From: a bacterium A37T11
GTDB taxonomy: Bacteria; Bacteroidota; Bacteroidia; Sphingobacteriales; Sphingobacteriaceae
DNA length: 64,000 bases
Assembly (NCBI GenBank): GCA_900109895.1
Contig: FOBR01000003.1
Coordinates: forward strand, 1 to 64,000
Reading direction: 5' to 3'
Shown: positions 46,582 through 54,590 of the stretch, in pieces
Layout of the letters: each line of letters starts with the position of its first letter
Position numbering within the stretch: position 1 is the first letter of the stretch
Notes under the pieces: generated by a model
The model's database searches: none
Told to the model about the DNA's origin: nothing
What the model saw: only the letters and a program-made list of their open reading frames with translations
Translations under genes and position numbers: made by a program

Positions 46582-48126
46582 ATGAGAACAACCAGATATA
46601 GGATAAAAAGCAGTATCTATGCGGCATCAGCGCTATTACTATCCAGTGGGTTTTTATCCTGCAATAAGTTTTTGGACGAAGCACCTTCCAAGACGACATC
46701 TTTAGTGGTTAAAACCACCGATCAACTCAACGCTTTACTGAACAATTATAATAGCTTTTATCAAGAAGGGAACAATACGGCTGTTTACAGCACGGATGAT
46801 AATGGATTAAATACGATGATCTATGATGCGAAACCAGGCACATTTACTATGGCTGCCGTTGAGTTTTCTTTGTGGGATACCGATTATCTGGCGGGAGATG
46901 GCCAGGAAAGTTTTTGGAGTGGAGAGTACAAAAAGATATTCAATGCCAATATGGTACTTGAATACCTGGATCAAGTGAGCGGCAGTGCTGAGGATAAAGC
47001 AGCGCTGCGAGCCGATGCTTATTTGATCAGGGCATATAGTTATTGGACGCTCGCCAATACCTATTGCCTGCCTTACACGGAAGCAAATAAGGACGAGCCC
47101 GGACTTCCGTTAAAGACAGCTACCAGTTTTGAAGGCGATCAGCAACGGCCGCCGCTCGAAAAGGTGTACCAGCTGATCGAGGCTGACCTGGCAGAAGCCC
47201 TAAAAACCACTGTACCATTAGTACAGGGCGGTACAGCACGGCATTGGCGAGCCAGCACAGCTGGAGTACGGGGTTTTGCCGCTAAGTATTATTTATCCCG
47301 CAATAACTATTCGGAGGCACTCGCCTATGCCGATGAAGCTTTGGGGGAATACGACGAAATGGTTGATTATAATACCGACATGCATTATGGTATTGATGGG
47401 AAGGTAACCATCAATGCGGGAACTTCTAATCAGCAGACAGTAACGTTAAAATATCCCTATACGCACGACAATCAAGTCGATATGACAGATATGATCCAAT
47501 GGAAGGAATTCCTGTATTTCCGGATGTTATACCACGAGTCATGGTGGTACTTGCCCAGCCAGGCATTATTGGACCTATATGATCATGACCATGACCTGCG
47601 CTATCAATATCATTATGTACAGAACTACTCTTACGACCGGGGAATGATCAATCCAGCATTCAGTTGGCCCGGATACGTGTTTTTTTATAAGGATCGTTTG
47701 CCTTCAGGCCCAACAGTTGCTGAAATGCTCTTGATCAAAGCTGAATGCCAGGCCCGTCAGAATAATGTGGATGCTGCTTTAACGACGGTCAATAAATTGC
47801 GAGCCAAACGCATGCTGCCAGGCGCTTGGGTAAATCTGATTGCATCCGGGCAGGCCGATGCCCTTAAGAAAATACTGGAAGAACGCAGAAGGGAATTACC
47901 ATTTTCGCAGCGCTGGAATGATATTCGTCGCTTTAATAACAATGACGACCCCAACGATGATGTGGAGCTTTCGCGTACATTTTATCCCTATAGTAATTCC
48001 AATGTACTCACTACTGAAATGGTGAAGACCTACACACTTCCTAAAAATTCCCGGCGTTTTGCAGCGCCCATTCCTCAAACGGAGATCACGTCTAGCAATG
48101 GAGTGATTAAACAGAATACTTATTGA
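46582..48126 (+). CDS. SusD/RagB-type nutrient-binding lipoprotein (cassette 3)
   Basis: Lipoprotein of 514 residues with Cys in SSGFLSCNKFLDEAPSKT. SusD features include KAALRADAYLIRAYSYWTLANTYC, PTVAEMLLIKAECQARQNNVDAALTTVNKLRAKRM and KILEERRRELPFSQRWNDIRRFN, the SusD_RagB C-terminal block. Intact despite the broken SusC upstream. It is a different subtype from the cassette 1/2 SusDs and is closer to the one at 54590-55963. Its stop overlaps the leader of the next gene. Confidence 0.93.
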   Translation: MRTTRYRIKSSIYAASALLLSSGFLSCNKFLDEAPSKTTSLVVKTTDQLNALLNNYNSFYQEGNNTAVYSTDDNGLNTMIYDAKPGTFTMAAVEFSLWDTDYLAGDGQESFWSGEYKKIFNANMVLEYLDQVSGSAEDKAALRADAYLIRAYSYWTLANTYCLPYTEANKDEPGLPLKTATSFEGDQQRPPLEKVYQLIEADLAEALKTTVPLVQGGTARHWRASTAGVRGFAAKYYLSRNNYSEALAYADEALGEYDEMVDYNTDMHYGIDGKVTINAGTSNQQTVTLKYPYTHDNQVDMTDMIQWKEFLYFRMLYHESWWYLPSQALLDLYDHDHDLRYQYHYVQNYSYDRGMINPAFSWPGYVFFYKDRLPSGPTVAEMLLIKAECQARQNNVDAALTTVNKLRAKRMLPGAWVNLIASGQADALKKILEERRRELPFSQRWNDIRRFNNNDDPNDDVELSRTFYPYSNSNVLTTEMVKTYTLPKNSRRFAAPIPQTEITSSNGVIKQNTY

Positions 48127-48128
48127 AA

Positions 48129-49658
48129 ATGAAAATGAAAAAACAAATAGGAATTAATTGGCTAGTCGTAGTCATCCTGCTGCTATATTCTCCTTTCCTT
48201 TGGTCGCAAGATAACATCGATAGCGTTTTTAATCAGGCACCCCCAAATATAGGTCTATTAAAGAAAAAAGTGGAAGCTCATCCAGACAGTTTATCTTATC
48301 ATGAAGCCTACATTAAGGCTGCCGGGCTTGATAGCCCAGCCGTGATTAAACAATATACGCAGTGGACGCTAAAATTCCCTAAAAATGCCATTGTGCCTTT
48401 CGCTCTTGGAAAAGCCTATGAAGATCAGGAAAGCCCAAAGGCTAAGCCCTACTTGCTTAAAGCAGTTCAATTGAATCCAGGACTTACCGAAGCTTGGGGC
48501 GGGCTTTGGATCGACGCCGAGCGATGGGGAGATTTTGCTGGAAGCAGAGACTACTTAAAAAAGGCTGTGGCTTCAGACTCATCCAATGCCAATTATGCTT
48601 TTTATTATGCGTCCTCATTTAATGATGTCGATTCAGCCAAATACTACAGCATGAGCCTGGATGTTGCGAAGCGGTTTCCAAATAATGAGCGGGGTGCGCA
48701 AGCTCTTTACTGGTTGGGTGTAAGGTCCAAAAAGAAAGTAGACAAATTAACCTATTTTAAAAAGTTAAAAGATGATTTTCCACCTGCTAAATTTCGTTGG
48801 TCAGCGAGTGGGATGAATTCTTATTTTGACCTATTGCTGCCAGACGCTCCTGAACAAGCGCTTCGGTTGGCACAAGACATGATGCAGGATACCTCCAATG
48901 CAAAAGATTGGGCGAAGCCACTGGAGTGGGCTCAAAAATTTAAAGAGGCTGGCGAGTTCATGCAATCGGGAAAACCAGCCGACGCCTTGAATATATTGGA
49001 GGCGATTAGACTACCCTGGTATTACAAGACGAGCGGCGAATTGACCCTGTTGATGGCGAAAGCGCGTGACTGTATGGGACAAACGCAAGCCGCATTTGAC
49101 AGTCTAGTCAGCGCATTTTGCAAACGTCCTACGGTTGCCATCCGTGAAGCAATCCGTCAGTATGGTAAAAAATTGGGACAATCATCACAGCAGACCGATG
49201 CATATCTCATAAAACACCTGCTGGACCAAGCCGAGCCGGCAACCCCCTTTACCCTGGCCAATTATGGCAAACCGGGTAAAACATCCCTTTCTGAATACCA
49301 GGGTAAGGTCGTTTTATTGACCTATTGGTTCCCCGGCTGTGGACCTTGCAGGGGAGAATTTCCGCATTTTGAACACGTCGTCTGTAAGTTTGATAAAAAG
49401 CTGCTTGCTTATATAGGGATTAATATCGAACCTAGTCAAAACGATTATGTAGTTCCCTTCCTAAAAACAAGCGGGTACAGTTTTACCGCCCTCGAAGAAG
49501 AAAAGGATCGGTATAAAGGTAACATGGACAATAGGAATGCGGCCCCCGTTAATTTTTTGATCGATCAGAAAGGTAATCTAATCTTCTCCAATTTTAGGAC
49601 GGATGGTGATAACGAGGAAGATTTGGAAATGATGATCCGGATGCTGTTAAAGATATGA
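48129..49658 (+). CDS. TPR-containing TlpA-like thioredoxin protein (cassette 3)
   Basis: Exported protein of about 509 residues. It has a signal peptide (to WSQ near residue 30), then a tetratricopeptide-like helical region (about 50-330; HPDSLSYHEAYIKAAGLD, FPKNAIVPFALGKAYEDQESPKAKPYLLKAVQLNP). A C-terminal thioredoxin domain follows, with the redox pair Cys404/Cys407 in FPGCGPCRGEFPHFE, the cis-Pro region NAAPVNFLIDQKGNLIF and strands LLAYIGINIEPS. TlpA-like proteins reduce or isomerise disulfides in the envelope. It begins directly after SusD, with ATGs at 48129 and 48135, so it belongs to cassette 3. Confidence 0.88.
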   Translation: MKMKKQIGINWLVVVILLLYSPFLWSQDNIDSVFNQAPPNIGLLKKKVEAHPDSLSYHEAYIKAAGLDSPAVIKQYTQWTLKFPKNAIVPFALGKAYEDQESPKAKPYLLKAVQLNPGLTEAWGGLWIDAERWGDFAGSRDYLKKAVASDSSNANYAFYYASSFNDVDSAKYYSMSLDVAKRFPNNERGAQALYWLGVRSKKKVDKLTYFKKLKDDFPPAKFRWSASGMNSYFDLLLPDAPEQALRLAQDMMQDTSNAKDWAKPLEWAQKFKEAGEFMQSGKPADALNILEAIRLPWYYKTSGELTLLMAKARDCMGQTQAAFDSLVSAFCKRPTVAIREAIRQYGKKLGQSSQQTDAYLIKHLLDQAEPATPFTLANYGKPGKTSLSEYQGKVVLLTYWFPGCGPCRGEFPHFEHVVCKFDKKLLAYIGINIEPSQNDYVVPFLKTSGYSFTALEEEKDRYKGNMDNRNAAPVNFLIDQKGNLIFSNFRTDGDNEEDLEMMIRMLLKI

Positions 49659-49748
49659 GCCGCCTGAAAAATTATTTTTATTTGTAACTTACTAATATAC
49701 CCTAATTTGGCTGCTGTTTAGCAAAATAGCATGTCAGATGTGCTTTTT

Positions 49749-50324
49749 GCAGTACTGTTTATGGAGTTTGCATTACTGCACCACACGTTTGTATTAAACC
49801 ATTTCGCCTATGTAGTACAGCATGCAGCAATAAAAGTAAAGCTTTTTTTAAATACAGTACTGTTTATCGCAAATACAGTACTGTTTTTCAGAAATACAGT
49901 ACTGTTTGTGCCATAAACAGTACTGTTATTTTCCGTTGATTTAATGATTGTGTTATTTGTATTACTGTAATTAGCACAAAGCGTAATGTTTATCGCATTT
50001 GTATTACACCATTTATCAACTGCGGTAAACAAAAAACCAAAAACATCCTTATTTTTGCAGAATGGTTTATTGCTTTTCATGTTTGCAGTACTCCACACAG
50101 CACATACAGTACAACAAATAGCAATAACAGTAGTGTATGTAAGCTTTGCGGTACATCAAAACTTACATATACTCCTGTGTTTTAAAGAAACGCTACTACA
50201 AACAGAAAATGCTTTATGGCTTATGCTACAAGCAGTAAAGTATTTTTTGTTTGTATTATTGTTATTTTCTCTTGCAGTACTGCAAATGGTTCATACAGTA
50301 CTGCAAAAACGCTTCCTTTTATAA
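49749..50324. repeat. Array of 21-bp units with palindromic core CAGTACTG
   Basis: From 49749 to 50315 the sequence divides into 27 consecutive units of exactly 21 bases, with a partial unit after. Anchoring on GTAC at 49752 and stepping by 21, the dinucleotide TA sits at the same phase in 26 of 28 steps (exceptions near 50046 and 50172). The full palindrome CAGTACTG occurs at 49750, 49855, 49876, 49897, 49918, 50275 and 50296, all in register. The unit consensus is roughly RCAGTACTGTTTNTNNCANNT. No insertion or deletion breaks the phase although units are heavily diverged. One + strand frame is open from 49731 except for TAA at 49914 and 49968. A minus frame is open over 49808-50098. Both would encode 7-residue repeats. 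I do not annotate a protein. Confidence 0.85.
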
Positions 50325-50345
50325 GGTAGACCAACGCATTCTATT

Positions 50346-51158
50346 TCATAAATCATTCCGTTTCTCATCCCGGTTCTTATGAATTAAGTTCCTAAGGGCT
50401 CTTTCCTTGTCTTTCGGAATGCGCCGAGCCTCCACTCCCGTCTGTTCATTGCCAAACTTCAAATCCTTGTAATAGGTTATATTTCCTGATTCTTTATTTC
50501 TTTCGCTGCAATAGCTAAATCCGATCATGATGCCACAGTTGACAATATAATCGCGGTTTATGCGGTAATAGTTTCCCGGGTTCAGGATTCTTATGGCTTC
50601 ATCCAGCGTTTCCCCGATTTCAAAACGCTCCCCCTGCAGCGTGATCAGCCAGCGCTTGCTTTCCTGGCTCCTGATCCAGGCAATCTCATCAAAGCCAATA
50701 CGTCTTTCATTAAGGGAATTTTTGCCCCAAAATGCATCCTGAGGACTTGAGATACTCCCCACGGGTGCAGGCAGAAGGATCGTTGCCGGTGCTTCAGCCA
50801 TTACGGGCGCTGGCAGGCGAATATCATCGAAATAACTATTCTCATTTTTCAACCACTCCATATAATTGTCTTTATAAAGAAAGTTATAGATCAGCATTCC
50901 AAAGAAAATAACCCATATTTCAAAACGCATAAATCCGCTTTTCTCAAAATCTTGCCCAAAAGCGATGAATAACCCTTCCACCAGCTTCTTATTTAGCCAG
51001 CAGGGCAGTAAAACCGCCAGAACCAATTGCAGGCCTACGCGCTCAGACCGTTTCTTTTCCCAGGGGTAGAGGACATCGAGTATTCGGATGGTATGATGGA
51101 TCATATTGATCTCTCCAAGCGCAAAAACAAAGCTGAATATTGAAAGCTCAATGGGCAC
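50346..51158 (-). CDS. LytTR-domain DNA-binding protein, probably N-terminally truncated
   Basis: The C-terminal half is a LytTR DNA-binding domain: IGFDEIAWIRSQESKRWLITLQGERFEIGETLDEAIRILNPGNYYRINRDYIVN, the usual order of strands. The N-terminal part has two or three hydrophobic segments (FSFVFALGEINMI, GLQLVLAVLLPCWL, FEIWVIFFGMLIYNFLY) and the motif LYPWEKKRSER, which in relatives follows further membrane helices. The frame can begin only at the GTG at 51158, as a TAG precedes it immediately; the ATG at 51104 is the other choice. Relatives usually have more residues ahead of this point, so truncation is likely (inference). It ends 22 bases past the 21-bp array. Confidence 0.75.
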   Translation of the reverse strand: MPIELSIFSFVFALGEINMIHHTIRILDVLYPWEKKRSERVGLQLVLAVLLPCWLNKKLVEGLFIAFGQDFEKSGFMRFEIWVIFFGMLIYNFLYKDNYMEWLKNENSYFDDIRLPAPVMAEAPATILLPAPVGSISSPQDAFWGKNSLNERRIGFDEIAWIRSQESKRWLITLQGERFEIGETLDEAIRILNPGNYYRINRDYIVNCGIMIGFSYCSERNKESGNITYYKDLKFGNEQTGVEARRIPKDKERALRNLIHKNRDEKRNDL

Positions 51159-51228
51159 CTATGTGCCCGACGGACCCGTTACAAGCGGGGAAAGATTGAC
51201 GCTTAGCTTCAGTTATCCCGAAGAATAA
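51151..51228 (+). pseudogene. Tail of an unidentified gene at a rearrangement junction
   Basis: A + strand frame ends at the TAA at 51226-51228 with GTYVPDGPVTSGERLTLS, then FSYPEE, which reads like a genuine protein C-terminus. Upstream, the same frame runs into sequence that is antisense to the LytTR gene and meets a stop at 51094. This suggests a broken gene end fused to the truncated LytTR gene at about 51150. The inverted repeat GGGCAC/GTGCCC at 51153-51168 lies at the junction. The family is unrecognised. Confidence 0.35.
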
Positions 51229-51275
51229 AAAGAACAGAGACCGGAAAGCCTGGTCCCTGTTTATTAAAACAATCG

Positions 51276-52375
51276 ATGGAAACCTTACTTAACCTTGAAA
51301 AGAAGCTGGCCGCATGGGCCCGGCTTCCCCCGGAAGAACAGCAGGCCGGCGACAAAACGGCAGTGATGCTGGAACTGGCCGATGCGTACAGGATGACCTG
51401 TCCACGGCCCTGGATGCCTGCGCCCGTGCCGCGGTGCTGCGCATCAAATTCAATAAATATCATCGTAGGTTGGTCCGTATGGCCAACCGCTATCCCTGGC
51501 CGCCCGAGATTGGCCTGGCCTTACAGGAATGCCTCAACAGCCTGGAGGAAGACTATCCGGACCTCATTGACCCGGATGAAACCCTGCCCCGGCATGAGAA
51601 AGAGCTACTGGTTCAATTGGTAGACCGGCATTTGCCGGTGGTGTGCCGTGCCATTGAAGAACGCAAACTGCCCAACGTGTATGCCCAGGAGATCCGGAGC
51701 GCCTTCCGAGCCTTGTTTGATGAAGACAAGCTCCCGGAACTTACCTACAGGCATAAACGCTACATCCCCCAACTCATCCGGGCAAGCCTCAGGCTGGGTG
51801 CTGAAAAAGTATCCAGCCGCTGGAAACAGCACCTGCTGGAACTGTTCGTAAATTACAACCTCAATTTTATGGGCATCTATAACCGCTGGAAGGAACTGCG
51901 CGATGCCGAATTTGCAGCAGCGGCCGAAAAAGGGGACGAGGAAACCTGGTAGTGGGCATGGAAGGAAACCATCAGCCATTACAATCCCAAGCCGGGTAAG
52001 GTCTTTGACCCGCATAACCTCACCCTAAAAGACCATATGGAAATCTATTTGCGCGACAAAAAGGCGCAAGTGGATCAGAAAAAGCGGGCTGCCAACGCAG
52101 AAATTGCCAGGCGATTGCGCACCAACAATCTCGCGGGCGACATGGCCATCCATTTCATCAAGCTTCAAAAAACGGGGGAGTACCCCTATAAAACCCAAGG
52201 GGAAGCAGCAGATGCTTATGTGGCTGTCCATATCAGTAAAAACGGAAATGAAGTTTCGCCGCAAACCCTCATGAAGCACGACAAGACGGCCTTATATATG
52301 CCTGCTAAAAAATGGTATGACAAAGTTGTTGAGATCGCGAAATATTTGAAAAAGGAATATGGTTTCAAAGATTAA
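51276..52375 (+). pseudogene. Unknown helical protein gene with a frameshift and a nonsense codon
   Basis: Three pieces read as one protein: METLLNLEKKLAAWARLPPE through LADAY in one frame from 51276; DDLSTALDACARAAVLRIKF through KGDEETW in the +2 frame, ending at TAG 51950-51952; then WAWKETISHYNPKPGKVFDP through KKEYGFKD in the same +2 frame to 52375. The first break fits loss of one A in tacAaggat near 51391. The second is an in-frame TAG. The protein would be about 365 residues, highly helical and charged, with no signal peptide. I recognise no domain. Internal ATGs at 51314 and 52037 give apparent shorter ORFs. Confidence 0.65.
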
Positions 52376-52862
52376 ATATGTACGTGTGCAAAAATTAGAC
52401 TGGATGAGGAACACCCTGATTGAAGCAAGCGATTTCGACATGGAAGCCATTAGTAACCAGGAAGAATTTGGGTTTTTCCTTCTTGAGGAAGAAGGTATCA
52501 CTGAACTGACTGCCTTTTGCCATACAGCCCTGGCACGTAATGAAGCACCGTTTTACAGTACGGTGATCCTTCCCACCGAAACTGACAAAGTCCTCCTGCT
52601 CTATTTTAAAGGACGCACCGCGGTTATCGCCTTTCAGGAAGAAAATACGGCTATATTATCTGTATTACTGGCCATGAACCAAGTTCTAGCGCCCGATTAT
52701 GAAATACGTTACTGGCGAAAACACCCGCCATCATCCTATCCGATGTTCTTTCCGCTGAAAATGGATGAATGGGAGTGCCTCGAAACCCAGTATGGGACGG
52801 AGACAATTGATGATCTGTTTGAGCATCTGAACGAACACACCCGGATTAGATTCTTAGAATAA
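52359..52862 (+). CDS. Hypothetical protein, coupled to the upstream broken gene
   Basis: A 167-residue soluble protein whose ATG lies inside the last codons of the preceding gene (17-base overlap), suggesting translational coupling with the once-intact gene. Mixed alpha/beta composition, with a run of strands YSTVILPTETDKVLLLYFK and AVIAFQEENTAILSVLLAMN. The acidic N-terminus contains NQEEFGFFLLEEEGITEL. No family recognised. Its codon use and uninterrupted frame suggest it was real, but its neighbour's decay makes present function uncertain. Confidence 0.6.
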   Translation: MVSKIKYVRVQKLDWMRNTLIEASDFDMEAISNQEEFGFFLLEEEGITELTAFCHTALARNEAPFYSTVILPTETDKVLLLYFKGRTAVIAFQEENTAILSVLLAMNQVLAPDYEIRYWRKHPPSSYPMFFPLKMDEWECLETQYGTETIDDLFEHLNEHTRIRFLE

Positions 52863-52908
52863 CACGCTTCAATCAACCAAACTCAAATTTTTTCACTTTT
52901 TTCAGACC

Positions 52909-52924
52909 CCCGGAGATTTCCGGG
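52909..52924. terminator. Short hairpin after the hypothetical gene
   Basis: CCCGGA pairs with TCCGGG across GATT, 47 bases after the stop at 52862. There is no T run downstream on the + strand; T-rich sequence lies upstream, so on the minus strand an A run would follow. Weak terminator candidate. The rest of the gap to 53130 holds no gene I can support; a second small inverted repeat (ACCACG/CGTGGT, 53097-53111) precedes the next gene. Confidence 0.35.
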
Positions 52925-53129
52925 CATATTGGCCTACCCAAACGGCTCCCACAATCGTTGGAGGCCGTTTTTAGCACGTATGTTCCTAATGCGGACAATC
53001 CGTTGGGGGTCTGGAAAAACCCCGTTTCCAGTACGTACCGACAGTTTATATACTCTATTCAATCCGTAAAACCCCGCCGTATACTTGTATCGTACTACCA
53101 CGAAGCGTGGTTGAGAATAGAAAAAAGAC

Positions 53130-53642
53130 ATGGATACAAGTTTTGATATTTATTGGAAACACAAACGCCGCATCAACCACGTGCTGCTTGCTTACATCAG
53201 CGCCGGGCAGTGCAGCCTACTGTTCCTGATCTCCGGCATAGAGAAATGGGTTGATAACGGGCATTTTTACGTCATTATCCAAAATGAACCGCTTCTGAAA
53301 GAATTTGCAGATTTCTTCACTCTATTTATCCCCACCCTGGAGCTGGTGATTGCCGTGTTGATCATTATACCTTCCACACGCTTCCTGGGTTTGACCCTTT
53401 TCTATTTGCTCATGATGCTGTTCACGATTTATACCCTTTACCTCATGCTGGCCATGAACCGACTGCCGTGCGGATGCAATTTCATGATCAGGCATGTGGG
53501 TGCTATGGGACATATGGTTATTAATGGCCTCTTTATCCTGATAGCAGTGTATGCCTATAGTATATTGATTCAAAAAAAATGGGATGAAGAAGATAAAAGG
53601 GCGAGGCGGTCGAAAGTAGACGAATTTAAGTTTAACCATTAA
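53130..53642 (+). CDS. MauE/DoxX-like membrane protein
   Basis: A 170-residue integral membrane protein with four predicted helices (about 18-40, 64-84, 88-110 and 122-148). It follows the MauE pattern: YISAGQCSLLFLISGIEKWVDNGHF, FIPTLELVIAVLIIIPSTRFLGL and a Cys-x-Cys motif in RLPCGCNFMI between helices 3 and 4. MauE-type proteins are tied to disulfide handling and to maturation of exported proteins. It is followed 5 bases later by a second protein of similar layout, so the two form an operon, probably with the DUF6520-like gene. Confidence 0.78.
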   Translation: MDTSFDIYWKHKRRINHVLLAYISAGQCSLLFLISGIEKWVDNGHFYVIIQNEPLLKEFADFFTLFIPTLELVIAVLIIIPSTRFLGLTLFYLLMMLFTIYTLYLMLAMNRLPCGCNFMIRHVGAMGHMVINGLFILIAVYAYSILIQKKWDEEDKRARRSKVDEFKFNH

Positions 53643-53647
53643 AACAG

Positions 53648-54121
53648 ATGGAAGCAACAATAAATAAACGACACATTATACGGATACTGAACTTTCGTCG
53701 CGAACACATCGGTATGATCATGGCCTGGTTAATCATTTTTTATTTTGGCGTGTATGTATGCAATAGCGTCAGAGAGTTTGGATTGTTCCAGGCTAAGATG
53801 CAGCGGCAGGTGTTTGACGTTGGAATGTCACAATTCCTTAGCTATGCCGTGCCGGTGGTACTATCGGCTATTATCGGCCTGCTTTGGTACAAACCCACCC
53901 GCAAGTGGGGACTACTTTTAAGCATGATCCTTTTACTTGTCTTTATTGTTTATATAAAACTGGTACTACGTCAGTTTTTTGATAAAGAAGCTTGCTCGTG
54001 CATCGCCATAAAAGATGGGATGGGCTGGAAAGGGCAGCTATGGTTAAACTACGCGGCCCTGTTGATTGCATCCACCGGTGCCCTGTTAACCAGGAAAGGA
54101 GGGAAAAAGATGGATCCATGA
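53648..54121 (+). CDS. Second MauE-like membrane protein
   Basis: A 157-residue protein with four predicted helices (about 20-40, 62-80, 85-106 and 130-147). A Cys-x-Cys motif (KEACSCIAIKDGMGW) sits between helices 3 and 4, exactly where the preceding gene has CGC. It looks like a diverged partner of the upstream MauE-like protein, and a paired membrane complex is a reasonable guess (inference). The gap to the next gene is 108 bases. Confidence 0.72.
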   Translation: MEATINKRHIIRILNFRREHIGMIMAWLIIFYFGVYVCNSVREFGLFQAKMQRQVFDVGMSQFLSYAVPVVLSAIIGLLWYKPTRKWGLLLSMILLLVFIVYIKLVLRQFFDKEACSCIAIKDGMGWKGQLWLNYAALLIASTGALLTRKGGKKMDP

Positions 54122-54229
54122 CGGCAACATGGGAAGAATTTTACCCAAATAGCGTATGCCATGGGATGGCCTGCGTAGGATAAACAGTCTTTATTTTTCT
54201 TTAAAAAATTAAACAGAAAGGTAAAAGAT

Positions 54230-54529
54230 ATGAAAAATTTAATTTTCGGGCTCACTGCCCTTGTATGTGCATTTGGATTTAGCGCTTACAAAAACGTGGA
54301 AGGAAAGAACACCTATGCTGATGGTTTGTTCTGGTATGTTAAAAATCTGTCAAATAATACGTATTCTCCCGCAGGGCAGGGTGAAGAACCATCATCCGGG
54401 GATTGCATTCCAGAAGAGACCGATGTGATCTGTGCAATTGGGTTTAATACAGCACCCACGCACACTGTGACTGTAGCTGACGAGGATGATGCCGACCAGA
54501 CGCGTTATGTTGAAGAGCTAGGACAGTAA
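54230..54529 (+). CDS. Small exported DUF6520-like protein
   Basis: A 99-residue protein with a signal peptide (MKNLIFGLTALVCAFGFSA). The short mature part contains two cysteines, in SGDCIPEETDVICAIGF, which could form a disulfide, and has an acidic C-terminus. The layout matches Bacteroidota DUF6520 peptides, which occur beside MauE-like and LytTR genes. Expression is likely from a leader with a run of A and the sequence AAAGGTAAAAGAT before the ATG. Function unknown; it might be the client of the MauE-like pair. Confidence 0.68.
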   Translation: MKNLIFGLTALVCAFGFSAYKNVEGKNTYADGLFWYVKNLSNNTYSPAGQGEEPSSGDCIPEETDVICAIGFNTAPTHTVTVADEDDADQTRYVEELGQ

Positions 54530-54552
54530 ATGAAGAAGTTCTCGCTTTTGTA

Positions 54553-54590
54553 AAAAACCCCGGCCTATCATGTTTTCGGCCGGGGTTTTT
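54553..54590. terminator. Bidirectional terminator
   Basis: AAAAACCCCGGCC pairs with GGCCGGGGTTTTT across a 12-base loop. With an A tract before and a T tract after, it can end both the + strand MauE/DUF6520 transcript and the minus-strand SusD transcript, whose stop codon is at 54590-54592. Confidence 0.9.

Noticed and set aside
18185-49658. Classical polysaccharide utilisation locus
   Set aside because: No glycosidase, lyase, esterase or sulfatase sits within the cassettes; the only GH16 gene has its own promoter after a terminator.
49808-50098. Minus-strand 96-residue protein rich in NSTVF heptads
   Set aside because: It arises from the palindromic 21-bp repeat, is open only across part of the array, and has no signal or family.
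49749-50324. CRISPR array
   Set aside because: The unit is 21 bp with no distinct spacer: the diverged part is as long as the core and no conserved 25-40 bp repeat is present. No cas genes are nearby.
52958-53146. 62-residue + strand ORF before the MauE-like gene
   Set aside because: No signal peptide, domain or initiation signal; it overlaps the next gene's start and covers inverted repeats.
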